Assembly: GCA_047974415.1 (NCBI GenBank)
Contig: JBKECH010000077.1
Location: forward strand, 1-62,700
Length of the DNA: 62,700 nt
Origin: JBKEAJ01 sp047974415
Lineage (GTDB): Bacteria > Bacteroidota > Bacteroidia > Bacteroidales > Prolixibacteraceae
Reading direction: 5' to 3'
This document shows, piece after piece, positions 7,943 through 16,605 of this stretch. The first letter of the stretch is position 1. Each line of letters begins with the position of its first letter. The notes under the pieces are model-generated. The model worked only from the letters and a program-made list of their open reading frames with translations, did no database searches and was not told the origin of the DNA. The position numbers and the translations under genes were made by a program.

Positions 7943-10444
7943 TTAATTATTTTTTTCATCATTGTCAGAATCATCAATTGACATACCCGACTCTTCATCA
8001 TTATCGTCCTTATTCACACATGCTACAGATGCAATAGAATCTCCTTCTCTCAGGTTTATTAATTTCACTCCTTGCGTAGCCCTTCCTAACACTCGCAAAT
8101 CTGCCACATTAAGCCTAATAGTAAGACCGTTCACCGTAATAATCATTAAGTCATTATCATCAGTAACAGTCTTAATTGCGATCAGTTCGCCTGTCTTTTC
8201 AGTAACGTTCATCGCTTTAACTCCTTTTCCACCACGATTTGTTATGCGGTACTCCTCCACCGCCGAACGCTTACCGAAGCCATTTTTAGCAACAACGAGA
8301 ACTTGTTCGCTGGCATCGGACACACATATCATTCCAATCACCTCATCGTTTGGTCCACCAAGAGTAATTCCACGCACTCCCGACGCCGTTCTTCCAACCG
8401 AACGCACTTTCTCCTCATTGAACCTAACACACTTTCCTGACTTGAGAGCTAACATTATCTCATTTTCGCCGTTTGTGAGACGGGCTTCGAGCAATTGGTC
8501 GCCTTCTTTAATGGTTATTGCATTCACTCCATTTTGACGAGGACGCGAATACGCTTCCAAAGAGGTTTTCTTAACCGTACCACCCTTTGTTGCAAGTATG
8601 ATATGATTATTGTTTATATATTCCTCATCCTTAAGTCCCATAACAGGTATAAAGGCAAGGATCTTATCGTCAGCTTCTATTTGAAGTAAGTTTTGTATTG
8701 CTCTACCTTTCGAATTCTTAGCTCCTTCTGGTATTTCATATACTTTTAACCAGAAACAACGTCCTTTCTCGCTAAACAGTAGCAAGGTGTTATGCATTGA
8801 TGCAACAAATATATGTTCGATAAAATCTGCGTCTCTTGTGGCTCCACCCTTTGAACCTACACCTCCACGCCCTTGCGCCCTAAACTCTGTGAGTGGTGTA
8901 CGTTTTATGTATCCCAGATGTGATATGGTAATAACCATGTCTTCGTCGGCATAGAAATCTTCAGGGTTGAATTCTTCTGCTGTTGGAATTATCTCTGTCC
9001 TTCTTTCATCGCCGTACTTAGCTTTAATTTCCTCCAATTCCTCTTTTATTATATCCATTCTTAAGTCTTCGTTGGTGAGTATGGCTTTCAAATGTTCAAT
9101 CAGCTTCTTAATTTCATCATATTCTGCTCGCAACTTATCCTGCTCAAGACCTGTAAGCTGACGTAAGCGCATCTCTACAATAGCTCGCGATTGAACATCG
9201 GAGAGTTTAAATCTCTCTATCAATTTTGTCCGAGCCTCCTCGGGAGTTTTAGACCCCCGAATTATTGCAATAACTTCATCTATATTATCGCTTGCAATAA
9301 TAAGCCCCTCGAGAATATGCGCTCTTTTCTCCGCTTCGTTAAGTTCGTATTGCGTGCGACGGATAACTACTTCATGCCTATGATTGACAAAATGCTTAAT
9401 TAACTCCTTTAAATTCAACAACTTAGGCCGTCCGTTTACAAGGGCTATAGCATTTACGCTAAAAGATGTTTGCAAAGCAGTGAACTTATACAGCTGATTT
9501 ACAATAACAGAAGCCATGGCTTCTCTTTTCACATCATAAACTATCCTAACACCCTGTCTATCAGACTCATCATTCACATTAGACAATCCTTCTATTTTCT
9601 TCTCGGACACTAATTCTGCAGTTCGCATAATCAATTCCGCCCTATTAACTTGATATGGTATTTCGGTAATAACAATTTTTTCTCGACCATTATCGGTAGT
9701 TTCTATCTCGACCTTACCTCTTATCAAGATACGTCCTCTACCTGTTTCATATGCATCTTTAACACCCTGATAACCATATATCGTTCCACCTGTAGGGAAG
9801 TCTGGAGCTTTAATAATATCAATAAGTTCAGACATTTCAATATCCTTATTGTTAACATATGCAATGGTTGCATTTATGGTATCTGTAAGATTATGAGGGG
9901 GGATATTTGTTGCCATACCAACAGCAATACCTGAACCTCCGTTTACAAGCAGATTGGGTACTCTTGTCGGCAATACTACGGGCTCCTGCAAGGATTCGTC
10001 GAAGTTTGGTTGAAAGTCAACCGTATTCTTGTCCATATCTCGCATTGTCTCTTCGGCAATTTGTGTAAGTCTTGCCTCCGTATAACGCATTGCTGCTGGC
10101 GAGTCGCCATCCATTGAGCCATAGTTACCTTGCCCATCCACTAACATATAGCGCATAGACCAACTTTGTGCCATTCGCACCATTGTCATGTAAACAGATG
10201 AATCCCCATGTGGGTGATATTTACCAAGAACTTCTCCAACTATTCTTGCTGATTTCTTATATGGTTTGTTGGAATTATTACCCAACTCATTCATTCCAAA
10301 CATTACACGTCGGTGAACTGGCTTCATCCCATCTCGCACATCAGGGAGAGCTCTGGCTACAATAACAGACATTGAATAGTCGATATAAGCAGTTTTCATC
10401 TGCTCTTCAATATTCACCTTTACAATTCTTTCTTCAGACTGCAT
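7943..10444 (-). CDS. gyrA: DNA gyrase subunit A
   Basis: The DNA-cutting and rejoining subunit of gyrase, which with GyrB introduces negative supercoils. The 833-residue protein has the winged-helix region with the active-site tyrosine in AAMRYTEARLT (about residue 121), the quinolone-region motif YHPHGDSSVYMTMV, and a C-terminal beta-pinwheel. The pinwheel carries the GyrA box-like QGRGGVGSKGG, which separates gyrase from topoisomerase IV. The tail is short and very acidic (DDSDNDEKNN). At the position of E. coli Asp87 the residue is Met. The start ATG fits the conserved N terminus (MKTAYIDYSMSVIVARALPD follows a 15-residue lead). Confidence 0.97.
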   Translation of the reverse strand: MQSEERIVKVNIEEQMKTAYIDYSMSVIVARALPDVRDGMKPVHRRVMFGMNELGNNSNKPYKKSARIVGEVLGKYHPHGDSSVYMTMVRMAQSWSMRYMLVDGQGNYGSMDGDSPAAMRYTEARLTQIAEETMRDMDKNTVDFQPNFDESLQEPVVLPTRVPNLLVNGGSGIAVGMATNIPPHNLTDTINATIAYVNNKDIEMSELIDIIKAPDFPTGGTIYGYQGVKDAYETGRGRILIRGKVEIETTDNGREKIVITEIPYQVNRAELIMRTAELVSEKKIEGLSNVNDESDRQGVRIVYDVKREAMASVIVNQLYKFTALQTSFSVNAIALVNGRPKLLNLKELIKHFVNHRHEVVIRRTQYELNEAEKRAHILEGLIIASDNIDEVIAIIRGSKTPEEARTKLIERFKLSDVQSRAIVEMRLRQLTGLEQDKLRAEYDEIKKLIEHLKAILTNEDLRMDIIKEELEEIKAKYGDERRTEIIPTAEEFNPEDFYADEDMVITISHLGYIKRTPLTEFRAQGRGGVGSKGGATRDADFIEHIFVASMHNTLLLFSEKGRCFWLKVYEIPEGAKNSKGRAIQNLLQIEADDKILAFIPVMGLKDEEYINNNHIILATKGGTVKKTSLEAYSRPRQNGVNAITIKEGDQLLEARLTNGENEIMLALKSGKCVRFNEEKVRSVGRTASGVRGITLGGPNDEVIGMICVSDASEQVLVVAKNGFGKRSAVEEYRITNRGGKGVKAMNVTEKTGELIAIKTVTDDNDLMIITVNGLTIRLNVADLRVLGRATQGVKLINLREGDSIASVACVNKDDNDEESGMSIDDSDNDEKNN

Positions 10445-10483
10445 ATATTATCTTTTAAATTCCATTTTAATTTTATCTCGAAA

Positions 10484-10527
10484 CATGCATTAGCTCTACG
10501 GCTACGTGCTCCAATGCATAATTCAGA
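10484..10527 (-). repeat. Palindromic intergenic repeat, copy R2
   Basis: On the minus strand it reads TGCATTGGAGCACGTAGC, then CGTAGAGCTAATGCAT: a nearly perfect inverted repeat whose loop holds the shared CACGTAGC core. It lies in the 303-base gap between gyrA and the phosphoesterase gene, in what would be the gyrA leader. Confidence 0.6.
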
Positions 10528-10573
10528 TTTACTAGTCGCATAGATTACCCTATAGGATACGTCTACAAACATA

Positions 10574-10581
10574 CAAAGATA
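10574..10581 (-). promoter_or_regulatory. -7 box of the gyrA promoter
   Basis: The minus strand reads TATCTTTG, a full match to the Bacteroidota -7 consensus TAnnTTTG. A TTTTG lies upstream, though at shorter than the usual 19-20 base spacing. Transcription would start near 10567, giving a leader of about 120 bases that includes repeat R2. The rest of the 10445-10747 gap shows nothing else. Confidence 0.55.
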
Positions 10582-10747
10582 CAAAAAATAGCACGTCAAA
10601 ACGACCTTGCACAAAGCTTTTTTCAACATATCATAAACATTGAGGTTTACGCTTTCATCTCCCCCTCTCGCATTACGCTGCATATCAACAAATTGAACAC
10701 ATGCGTTTTTAAATCCAAATGTTTACAATATGTGGACTCATCCTAAC

Positions 10748-11263
10748 TTACGCATTCGCATCACAAGGTTTTCTTTTGGGGAACTCTTTTATTTCAAGGT
10801 CCTTGATATTGCCTTGCTCAATAGTAAACCTTACGCAGGTACTTTTTTTATGCCATCCATAGAACCCTGCTGCACCAGGATTTATATGCAACAAGTCAAG
10901 TTTATCATCGTATATAATTTTTAGAATATGAGAATGTCCTGTGATAAAAAGCTTTGGTGGATTGTCAATTATTTGTTGCCTTATTTTTTTGTCATATTTT
11001 GGTGGATAGCCACCTATGTGCGTCATAAACACATCGACCCCCTCGCACACAAAGTGCTCTATTTCTTCAACTTCCACCCTAACATCTTGCCCGTCAACAT
11101 TGCCAAAAACAGCCCTACAAGGCTTTAATGCCCTCAAGGTATTCAAGGCATCTAAACTTCCGATGTCTCCAGCGTGCCATATCTCATCTACATCTTTAAA
11201 GAAATATTTAAGAGATTCGTCAATATATCCGTGAGTATCAGATAGAAGCCCAATACGTATCAT
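10748..11263 (-). CDS. YfcE/MJ0936-family metallophosphoesterase
   Basis: A 171-residue cytosolic phosphodiesterase of the calcineurin-like fold. Metal-binding motifs are in the expected order: LLSDTHG (D8, H10), HAGDIGS, FGNVDG, MTHIGG and TGHSH. Family members cleave phosphodiester model substrates with two metal ions; the physiological substrate is generally unknown. It overlaps nothing but starts only 3 bases from the stop of the DsrE-like gene, so the two are probably translated from one message. Confidence 0.88.
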   Translation of the reverse strand: MIRIGLLSDTHGYIDESLKYFFKDVDEIWHAGDIGSLDALNTLRALKPCRAVFGNVDGQDVRVEVEEIEHFVCEGVDVFMTHIGGYPPKYDKKIRQQIIDNPPKLFITGHSHILKIIYDDKLDLLHINPGAAGFYGWHKKSTCVRFTIEQGNIKDLEIKEFPKRKPCDANA

Positions 11264-11265
11264 GC

Positions 11266-11610
11266 TTACAAGTTTATAACTTTCGAACTACACAGCTGTA
11301 GTTCAACAATATCTGCCATAGTACAAAACTTCCCCACTCCGATTTGCTCCAACATCTCAAATCGAGCTAGACAGGTTTTACAGGCAAGAAGTATGCAGTC
11401 ATGCTCCTCCACCTCTTTTAGCACTCTTAGCACTGACGAAGCCTGATGTAACAATTTCACGCCTTCATTATAAAACACTATGAATTTTGGGAGTTCTCCA
11501 CGTTCAATTAAGATTGATAAATAATTCGCTAGCAGAATTTTAGAAAGCTCCTTATCCTCTCCATTTCCCATCCCCTCTGCTGTTACTTGTATTAGATGAT
11601 TATATTCCAT
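11266..11610 (-). CDS. DsrE/YedF C-terminal-domain-like protein
   Basis: A 114-residue protein resembling the C-terminal DsrE-like half of YedF, a sulfurtransferase-like protein linked elsewhere to selenium metabolism. Matching points are GNGEDKELSKILLANYL near the start, FYNEGVKLLHQAS in the middle and the LLACKTCLARF cysteine pair, followed by VGKFCTMADIVE. The N-terminal TusA-like domain of full YedF is absent. The cysteines could carry a persulfide; that is inference. It lies 17 bases after the radical SAM gene and 3 bases before the phosphoesterase. Confidence 0.7.
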   Translation of the reverse strand: MEYNHLIQVTAEGMGNGEDKELSKILLANYLSILIERGELPKFIVFYNEGVKLLHQASSVLRVLKEVEEHDCILLACKTCLARFEMLEQIGVGKFCTMADIVELQLCSSKVINL

Positions 11611-11626
11611 TTCTCATATTTTGACA

Positions 11627-12910
11627 TTAATCTTCAAAAAAGAATTTTTCTTTGCCCAATGCAACTTGCAAATCACTTATCCATACAGCATCGGGGTTAT
11701 ATTTTGCAAAAAAGGGCTTGCCAACCCAGTTTTTATCTCGCCCCTGCAAAAACTCAAGAACAAAAAACATCTCGTCATTTATTTCGACTTTGCCTTTTAT
11801 ACAAATCTTTCCCCATTTGCACGACATGCTCGGACCTCTTACCGTCCGAGCCAATCCGCTAACATTACTGTATGCCTCGGCAAATATCGTATGAGCATCA
11901 TCGAGAGAAACCGAAAAGTAATCTTGTGCTCCAGTGTCTCTTGCAATGAACATATAGTACGGAACAAGACCTAGACTTACTTGTTGCTTCCACATTTCCG
12001 ACCAAAGCCCTGGCTTGTCGTTTATATGCTTCATTATGGGCGATTGCGTTCTTATTGTTGCTCCGGTGTTTCTAATATTGCAAATAGCTTGCTGAACAGC
12101 CTTCGTTTTCAAGGCCCCTGGATGATTAACATGCGCCATTATACTGACAGCAAGCCCAGCATTTATAAGCTTTTCGAATGATTTCAGTAGGCTTCCCGCA
12201 TCAGCATCTTCAGTAAACCGATAAGGCCAATATGTCAACGCTTTTGTACCTATTCTAATATTTTGAATATGTTGCAGTTCAGAACGACTCTCTAATATTA
12301 GGTCGAAATACTTATCTAGTACACTTGCCGACATAGTCATTGGGTCGCCTCCGGTGAACAAAACATCTGTAACCTGCTTATTGCGTCTTAGATAGCGCAC
12401 TAGATTTTGTGGATCTCGCATAGAAAATTTAAATTCCTGCATTGTGAACTGAGGCCACCTAAAGCAAAATGTACAATATGCATGGCAGGTTTGTCCTTGC
12501 GACGGAAAACACAGAACTGTCTCATTATATTTATGTTGCAGACCACGCATGTTTTCTCCATCTAGGCAAGGCACATTCTCTTCCTGCTTGTTAGGATTAG
12601 GATTTAGTGACAATCTGATTTTATCGACTACAGCGCTCAGTTCGTTTCGTGGGAGCTGTTTCTTTAGCGCTTCCGAAACTTTTGAATATTGGGTAGTGTT
12701 CAACATTTCTTTTTGTGGAAAGGTCAATATAAAGAAAGGGTCTTCTTCAAAATTATCCCAATCGATAAGCTCATCTATTACGTAATTATTTGTTCTGAAA
12801 GGCAGAACGTTTCCAAGAACTTCAATATCATCCAACTGTTGCTTATGAAGCTTCTTCAGCTGTGGTATATCTCTAAAATTGCGAAGTGTATATGATTTTA
12901 AATTTATCAT
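11627..12910 (-). CDS. KamA-family radical SAM protein (lysine 2,3-aminomutase-like)
   Basis: A 427-residue radical SAM enzyme of the lysine 2,3-aminomutase type. The [4Fe-4S] motif CHAYCTFC (C141, C145, C148) follows LCFPSQGQ; the SAM-binding GGDP motif is in DVLFTGGDPMTMS; MAHVNHPGALK and QSPIMKHIND match the barrel of the family. The segment where well-studied enzymes have the PLP lysine (a DAPGGGGK-like stretch) reads GPSMSCKWGKICIKG, so PLP use and substrate are uncertain. It may be a distinct clade rather than a true lysine mutase. It starts the run with the DsrE-like gene. Confidence 0.8.
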   Translation of the reverse strand: MINLKSYTLRNFRDIPQLKKLHKQQLDDIEVLGNVLPFRTNNYVIDELIDWDNFEEDPFFILTFPQKEMLNTTQYSKVSEALKKQLPRNELSAVVDKIRLSLNPNPNKQEENVPCLDGENMRGLQHKYNETVLCFPSQGQTCHAYCTFCFRWPQFTMQEFKFSMRDPQNLVRYLRRNKQVTDVLFTGGDPMTMSASVLDKYFDLILESRSELQHIQNIRIGTKALTYWPYRFTEDADAGSLLKSFEKLINAGLAVSIMAHVNHPGALKTKAVQQAICNIRNTGATIRTQSPIMKHINDKPGLWSEMWKQQVSLGLVPYYMFIARDTGAQDYFSVSLDDAHTIFAEAYSNVSGLARTVRGPSMSCKWGKICIKGKVEINDEMFFVLEFLQGRDKNWVGKPFFAKYNPDAVWISDLQVALGKEKFFFED

Positions 12911-13110
12911 TTTTGTATGTTTTGTAAGTTATAATTAGTATCTACACATAATGCTAAGAGTCTGAGTTAGAAAGTTAAGATAAGCTCTAATTATTTGAAG
13001 TCGACCGAAAAACAAACACCTAACACACACGACACGAGCAAGGGGTATAAAATGCAAAAAAGTCAATGCTAACAAGTAGAATTCGACAAATCTACATCGT
13101 TCATAAAAAA

Positions 13111-13725
13111 CTAATGACAAAAATCATCATTATTAAGCAAATACGGTCTTACATCTGTCGCAATCATGCCTGCCATTCGTGCAGCCTCTAGCCCTAATTC
13201 TCCATCCTCAAAAACTTGACAATATTTTGGATCAACATCCATTGCCTCTGCGCATTTCAAAAAAGTGTCTGGATGTGGTTTGTGCCTAACAACATCGTCT
13301 GCCGAAACTATTACTCTAAAGTACTTTGTCAAGTTTAAAGTTTCGAGTTGCAACAAAGCACTTTTTCGGCATGCTCCTGTGCCCACGCTCATAGGTAGTA
13401 CATTATGATACTCATATATCAATTTTGTAACCTCTTTTATCTCTTGTACTCGATGCACATTTTTCCAAAAAGTTTTCTGTTTTTGTCTTGCTAGCTCATG
13501 TGCATCAACATCATGCAAGTTATTTGTTTCAATAATATGTCTGGCAAAATCTACAGTTGGCCTACCAGTCATTTTAACAAGTACTCCCCTATCCACCGAG
13601 CAGTGCAAATCTTTACAGATCTCATCCCAATTGTCAAGATGCAAAGGAATAGAATTGGCAATGGTACCATCCATATCAAATATAAGACCTTTTGCTTTTG
13701 GGCTTATTTGTAAGAGCTTAGTCAT
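13111..13725 (-). CDS. HAD-family phosphatase (phosphoglucomutase/YqaB-like)
   Basis: A 204-residue cytosolic HAD hydrolase. Motif I is FDMDGTIANS (nucleophile Asp near residue 17), motif II is the MSVGTGAC serine/threonine region, motif III is the KPH lysine (RHKPHPDTF), and motif IV is VFEDGELGLEAA. A helical cap lies between motifs I and II, as in beta-phosphoglucomutase and fructose-1-phosphatase (YqaB). A TTG six bases further upstream could add two residues; I prefer the ATG at 13725. It starts just after the glnS stop and is probably cotranscribed. Substrate unknown. Confidence 0.85.
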   Translation of the reverse strand: MTKLLQISPKAKGLIFDMDGTIANSIPLHLDNWDEICKDLHCSVDRGVLVKMTGRPTVDFARHIIETNNLHDVDAHELARQKQKTFWKNVHRVQEIKEVTKLIYEYHNVLPMSVGTGACRKSALLQLETLNLTKYFRVIVSADDVVRHKPHPDTFLKCAEAMDVDPKYCQVFEDGELGLEAARMAGMIATDVRPYLLNNDDFCH

Positions 13726-13734
13726 GAACAATGT

Positions 13735-15429
13735 CTATAAATTCTTTTTTGCCCAAGTATCTTTAAGCTGGACAGTTCGATTAAAAATAAGCTTATCTTC
13801 TTTGCTGTCAAGATCTGTCGAAAAATACCCTAACCTCTCAAACTGAAAGTGTTCCAAGGCTTTAGTATTCTTCACAAAAGGCTCTATAAAACATTTTTCC
13901 AACACTTTTAATGAACTCTTGTTTATGTGTTCTTTAAAATCTATTTCTTTATTTCCATCTGGAGCAGGCACATCAAATAAACGATCGTACAGACGCACTT
14001 CGCAATTTATGTTTTCCGTTGCAGACACCCAATGCAAAGTTCCTTTGACTTTCCTGCCATCGGGTGATTTTCCTCCTCGCGATTCGGGGTCGTAAGAGCA
14101 GTGAAGTCCTATTATGTTCCCATTCTCGTCTTTTACAACTTCATTGCAAGTTATGAAATATGCATATCTTAGTCTAACTTCTTGCCCAGGTGCAAGTCGG
14201 AAGAATTTTTTTGGCGCATCTTCCATAAAATCATCGCGCTCAATATAGATTTCTTTGGTAAAAGGGACTTGACGCTTCCCCATACTCTCATCTTCAGGAT
14301 TATTCACAGCATCCAACATTTCAACAGATCCCTCGGGATAGTTAGTAATTACTACTTTCAGAGGGTCTAGTACAGCCATCACACGCTGTGCTCGTTTGTT
14401 AAGGTCTTCACGAATGCAGTATTCAAGCATGGAAATATCAATAGTACCATTCACTTTCGTGATACCTGCCATTTCTGAAAATCTTTTTATGGACTGAGGG
14501 GTATAGCCTCTTCTTCTCAATCCTGACACGGTGGGCATACGAGGGTCATCCCATCCTGACACGTATTCTTTTTCTACCAGTTCCAAAAGTTTGCGCTTGC
14601 TCATAACCGTATAGTTAAGGTTTAAACGAGCAAACTCATATTGGTTGGGTCTATAATCATCGCTTGTTTTCAGATGTTCTATAAACCAATCGTACAAAGG
14701 GCGGTGCACGTCAAATTCCAAAGTACATATAGAATGAGTAATACCTTCAAAGTAATCTACCTGACCATGGGCGAAGTCGTACATAGGATATACTTTCCAT
14801 TCATTACCTGTCCTGTGATGAGGCTTATGTAATACTCTATAAATAACAGGATCGCGAAACAACATATTCGACGAACTCATATCTATTTTAGCCCTCAACA
14901 CCATTTTCCCTTCCTCAATATCTCCTTTGTTCATAGCGTAGAACAACTCCAAATTCTCTGAAACAGGTCTATTCCGGTATGGACTTTCCTTCCCTGCTAT
15001 AGTGGGAGTTCCTTTTTGCTCCGATATTGTAGCTGAGTCCTGCTCGTCGACATAAGCAAGTCCTTCGTGTATTAGTTTGATTGCAAAGTCAAAAAGTCTT
15101 TTAAAATTATCCGAGGCATATTTTATCTCACCATTCCACTGATAACCAAGCCACTTAACGTCCTCCACTATAGCTCTAACATAAGATTCTTCCTCTTTCG
15201 TTGGGTTAGTATCATCAAAGCGCAGGTTGCATTTGCCCTTGTATTTTTCTGCTACGCCAAAGCTAACCCAAATAGCCTGAGCATGTCCAATATGCAAAAA
15301 TCCGTTTGGCTCTGGAGGAAAGCGTGTATGTATGCGTCCATCATTTTTATTATTGCTAAGGTCTTTTTCTACAATTTGGTGTATAAAATTCTTTTTCCCG
15401 CTAGACTCTTTATTTACTTCCTCTGTCAT
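13735..15429 (-). CDS. glnS: Glutaminyl-tRNA synthetase
   Basis: Class I synthetase charging tRNA-Gln directly. The 564-residue protein begins its catalytic core with FPPEPNGFLHIGHAQAIW (HIGH at about residues 47-50) and has the KMSKS loop as VMSKRKL near residue 275. The PEPNG form (rather than PSPTG) is the GlnRS mark that separates it from bacterial GluRS. The C-terminal two-barrel anticodon domain follows (RLAPGQEVRLRYAYFI). The gene has its own -7 box upstream. Confidence 0.96.
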   Translation of the reverse strand: MTEEVNKESSGKKNFIHQIVEKDLSNNKNDGRIHTRFPPEPNGFLHIGHAQAIWVSFGVAEKYKGKCNLRFDDTNPTKEEESYVRAIVEDVKWLGYQWNGEIKYASDNFKRLFDFAIKLIHEGLAYVDEQDSATISEQKGTPTIAGKESPYRNRPVSENLELFYAMNKGDIEEGKMVLRAKIDMSSSNMLFRDPVIYRVLHKPHHRTGNEWKVYPMYDFAHGQVDYFEGITHSICTLEFDVHRPLYDWFIEHLKTSDDYRPNQYEFARLNLNYTVMSKRKLLELVEKEYVSGWDDPRMPTVSGLRRRGYTPQSIKRFSEMAGITKVNGTIDISMLEYCIREDLNKRAQRVMAVLDPLKVVITNYPEGSVEMLDAVNNPEDESMGKRQVPFTKEIYIERDDFMEDAPKKFFRLAPGQEVRLRYAYFITCNEVVKDENGNIIGLHCSYDPESRGGKSPDGRKVKGTLHWVSATENINCEVRLYDRLFDVPAPDGNKEIDFKEHINKSSLKVLEKCFIEPFVKNTKALEHFQFERLGYFSTDLDSKEDKLIFNRTVQLKDTWAKKNL

Positions 15430-15449
15430 GATCTGATTATTTTAAAACA

Positions 15450-15457
15450 CAAAGCTA
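15450..15457 (-). promoter_or_regulatory. -7 box of the glnS promoter
   Basis: The minus strand reads TAGCTTTG, matching TAnnTTTG, placed about 20 bases before the glnS ATG. No clean TTG box is found at the ideal distance. Confidence 0.5.
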
Positions 15458-15488
15458 GAAAATTTAAATGAAATCAGAATAATAGTTA

Positions 15489-15496
15489 TACCTTTG
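15489..15496 (+). promoter_or_regulatory. -7 box of the antiporter gene
   Basis: TACCTTTG matches TAnnTTTG and lies 21 bases before the ATG at 15518, so the message would start about 15 bases upstream of the gene. It is divergent to the glnS promoter. Confidence 0.5.
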
Positions 15497-15517
15497 TTAT
15501 ATCAAAATTAGAATTTA

Positions 15518-16492
15518 ATGATATTGAATTTAGTATTTTTAGTCGTGGGGCTTGCTATTTTGTTATACGGAGCCAATATCCTGATTGATTCAGCATCAAC
15601 ATTAGCACGCAAGTTTAACGTCCCCAACATAGTTATTGGACTCACAATCATAGCCTTCGGAACTTCCGCTCCTGAGTTGGCGGTTAATATAGTATCTGCT
15701 ATCAATGGCAATACCGAACTAGTATTTGGTAATGTAGTTGGAAGCAACATCTTTAATATTCTTGGCATACTCGGAATAACAGGGCTTTTTAGTGCCTTGG
15801 TGGTAAATAAAAACACAACGTGGATAGAGATTCCTCTAGTACTTTTGGCGGCCGTTACACTGTTCATTGCTGGTTCTGACGCTATTATCGACGGCGGAGC
15901 TGAGTCTGTCATATCGCGCTCAGAAGGCTGGCTGCTATTATCTTTTTTCTTTATCTTCATGGGCTACAACATATCTTTAGTAATAAAGAATAAAAAAGAA
16001 GGTATAACAGATGACAAAAACGACACCCCAACAAAATCACATAGCACGCTAATCTCCATACTGCTTATAGCATTGGGACTGGCAATGCTCATCGGAGGAG
16101 GACGATTGATTGTTACTGGAGCTAGCAAAATCGCATCGCTACTAGGAATGTCCGAACGAGTTATAGGTCTAACCATCGTGTCGATAGGGACTTCTCTACC
16201 CGAGCTTGTAACCTCAATAATGGCAGTAAGAAAGGGTAACACCGACATTGCTATCGGAAATACTGTTGGCTCTAATATTTTCAACTCCTTTTTGGTGTTG
16301 GGGGTATCAGCAACCATAACTCCCGTTACCGTAGGTGGGGCAGCCACTCTTGATTTATTGGTAAATCTTCTTGCTTCAGTTTTGCTGTTCGTTTTTATTT
16401 TTACTGGAAAGGGCCGCAAACTAGAACAGTGGGAAAGTCTAGTATTTATACTTATCCTAGTTTCTTACATGACTTGGCTAGTTACTAGCTAG
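15518..16492 (+). CDS. Calcium/sodium antiporter (CaCA, YrbG type)
   Basis: A 324-residue inner-membrane exchanger. It shows the two inverted alpha repeats of the family: IIAFGTSAPELAVNIVSAI near residue 50 with VVGSNIFNILGILG near residue 75, and IVSIGTSLPELVTSIMAVR with TVGSNIFNSFLVLG in the second half. Roughly ten membrane segments are separated by a charged central loop (KNKKEGITDDKNDTPTK). Members exchange cytosolic Ca2+ for Na+ or H+. It stands alone, flanked by glnS (divergent) and priA (convergent). The 113 bases after it show nothing recognisable. Confidence 0.92.
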   Translation: MILNLVFLVVGLAILLYGANILIDSASTLARKFNVPNIVIGLTIIAFGTSAPELAVNIVSAINGNTELVFGNVVGSNIFNILGILGITGLFSALVVNKNTTWIEIPLVLLAAVTLFIAGSDAIIDGGAESVISRSEGWLLLSFFFIFMGYNISLVIKNKKEGITDDKNDTPTKSHSTLISILLIALGLAMLIGGGRLIVTGASKIASLLGMSERVIGLTIVSIGTSLPELVTSIMAVRKGNTDIAIGNTVGSNIFNSFLVLGVSATITPVTVGGAATLDLLVNLLASVLLFVFIFTGKGRKLEQWESLVFILILVSYMTWLVTS

Positions 16493-16605
16493 AGTTTGTC
16501 CATAAAGTCAAGAGCCTGAACTATAAAGTCCAGTATCTGTGTTAATAATGCCCCTACCTTTCTTGTCATTATGAACAAGCGCTAGTCAGAACGGTGCTAA
16601 ACAAC

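Noticed and set aside
10420..10683. 87-residue minus frame overlapping the gyrA start
   Set aside because: It runs through repeat R2 and the gyrA -7 box and out of phase into gyrA.
12935..13120. Short minus-strand frame between the radical SAM and HAD genes
   Set aside because: Composition is random-looking, there is no promoter or known family, and it overlaps the HAD stop.
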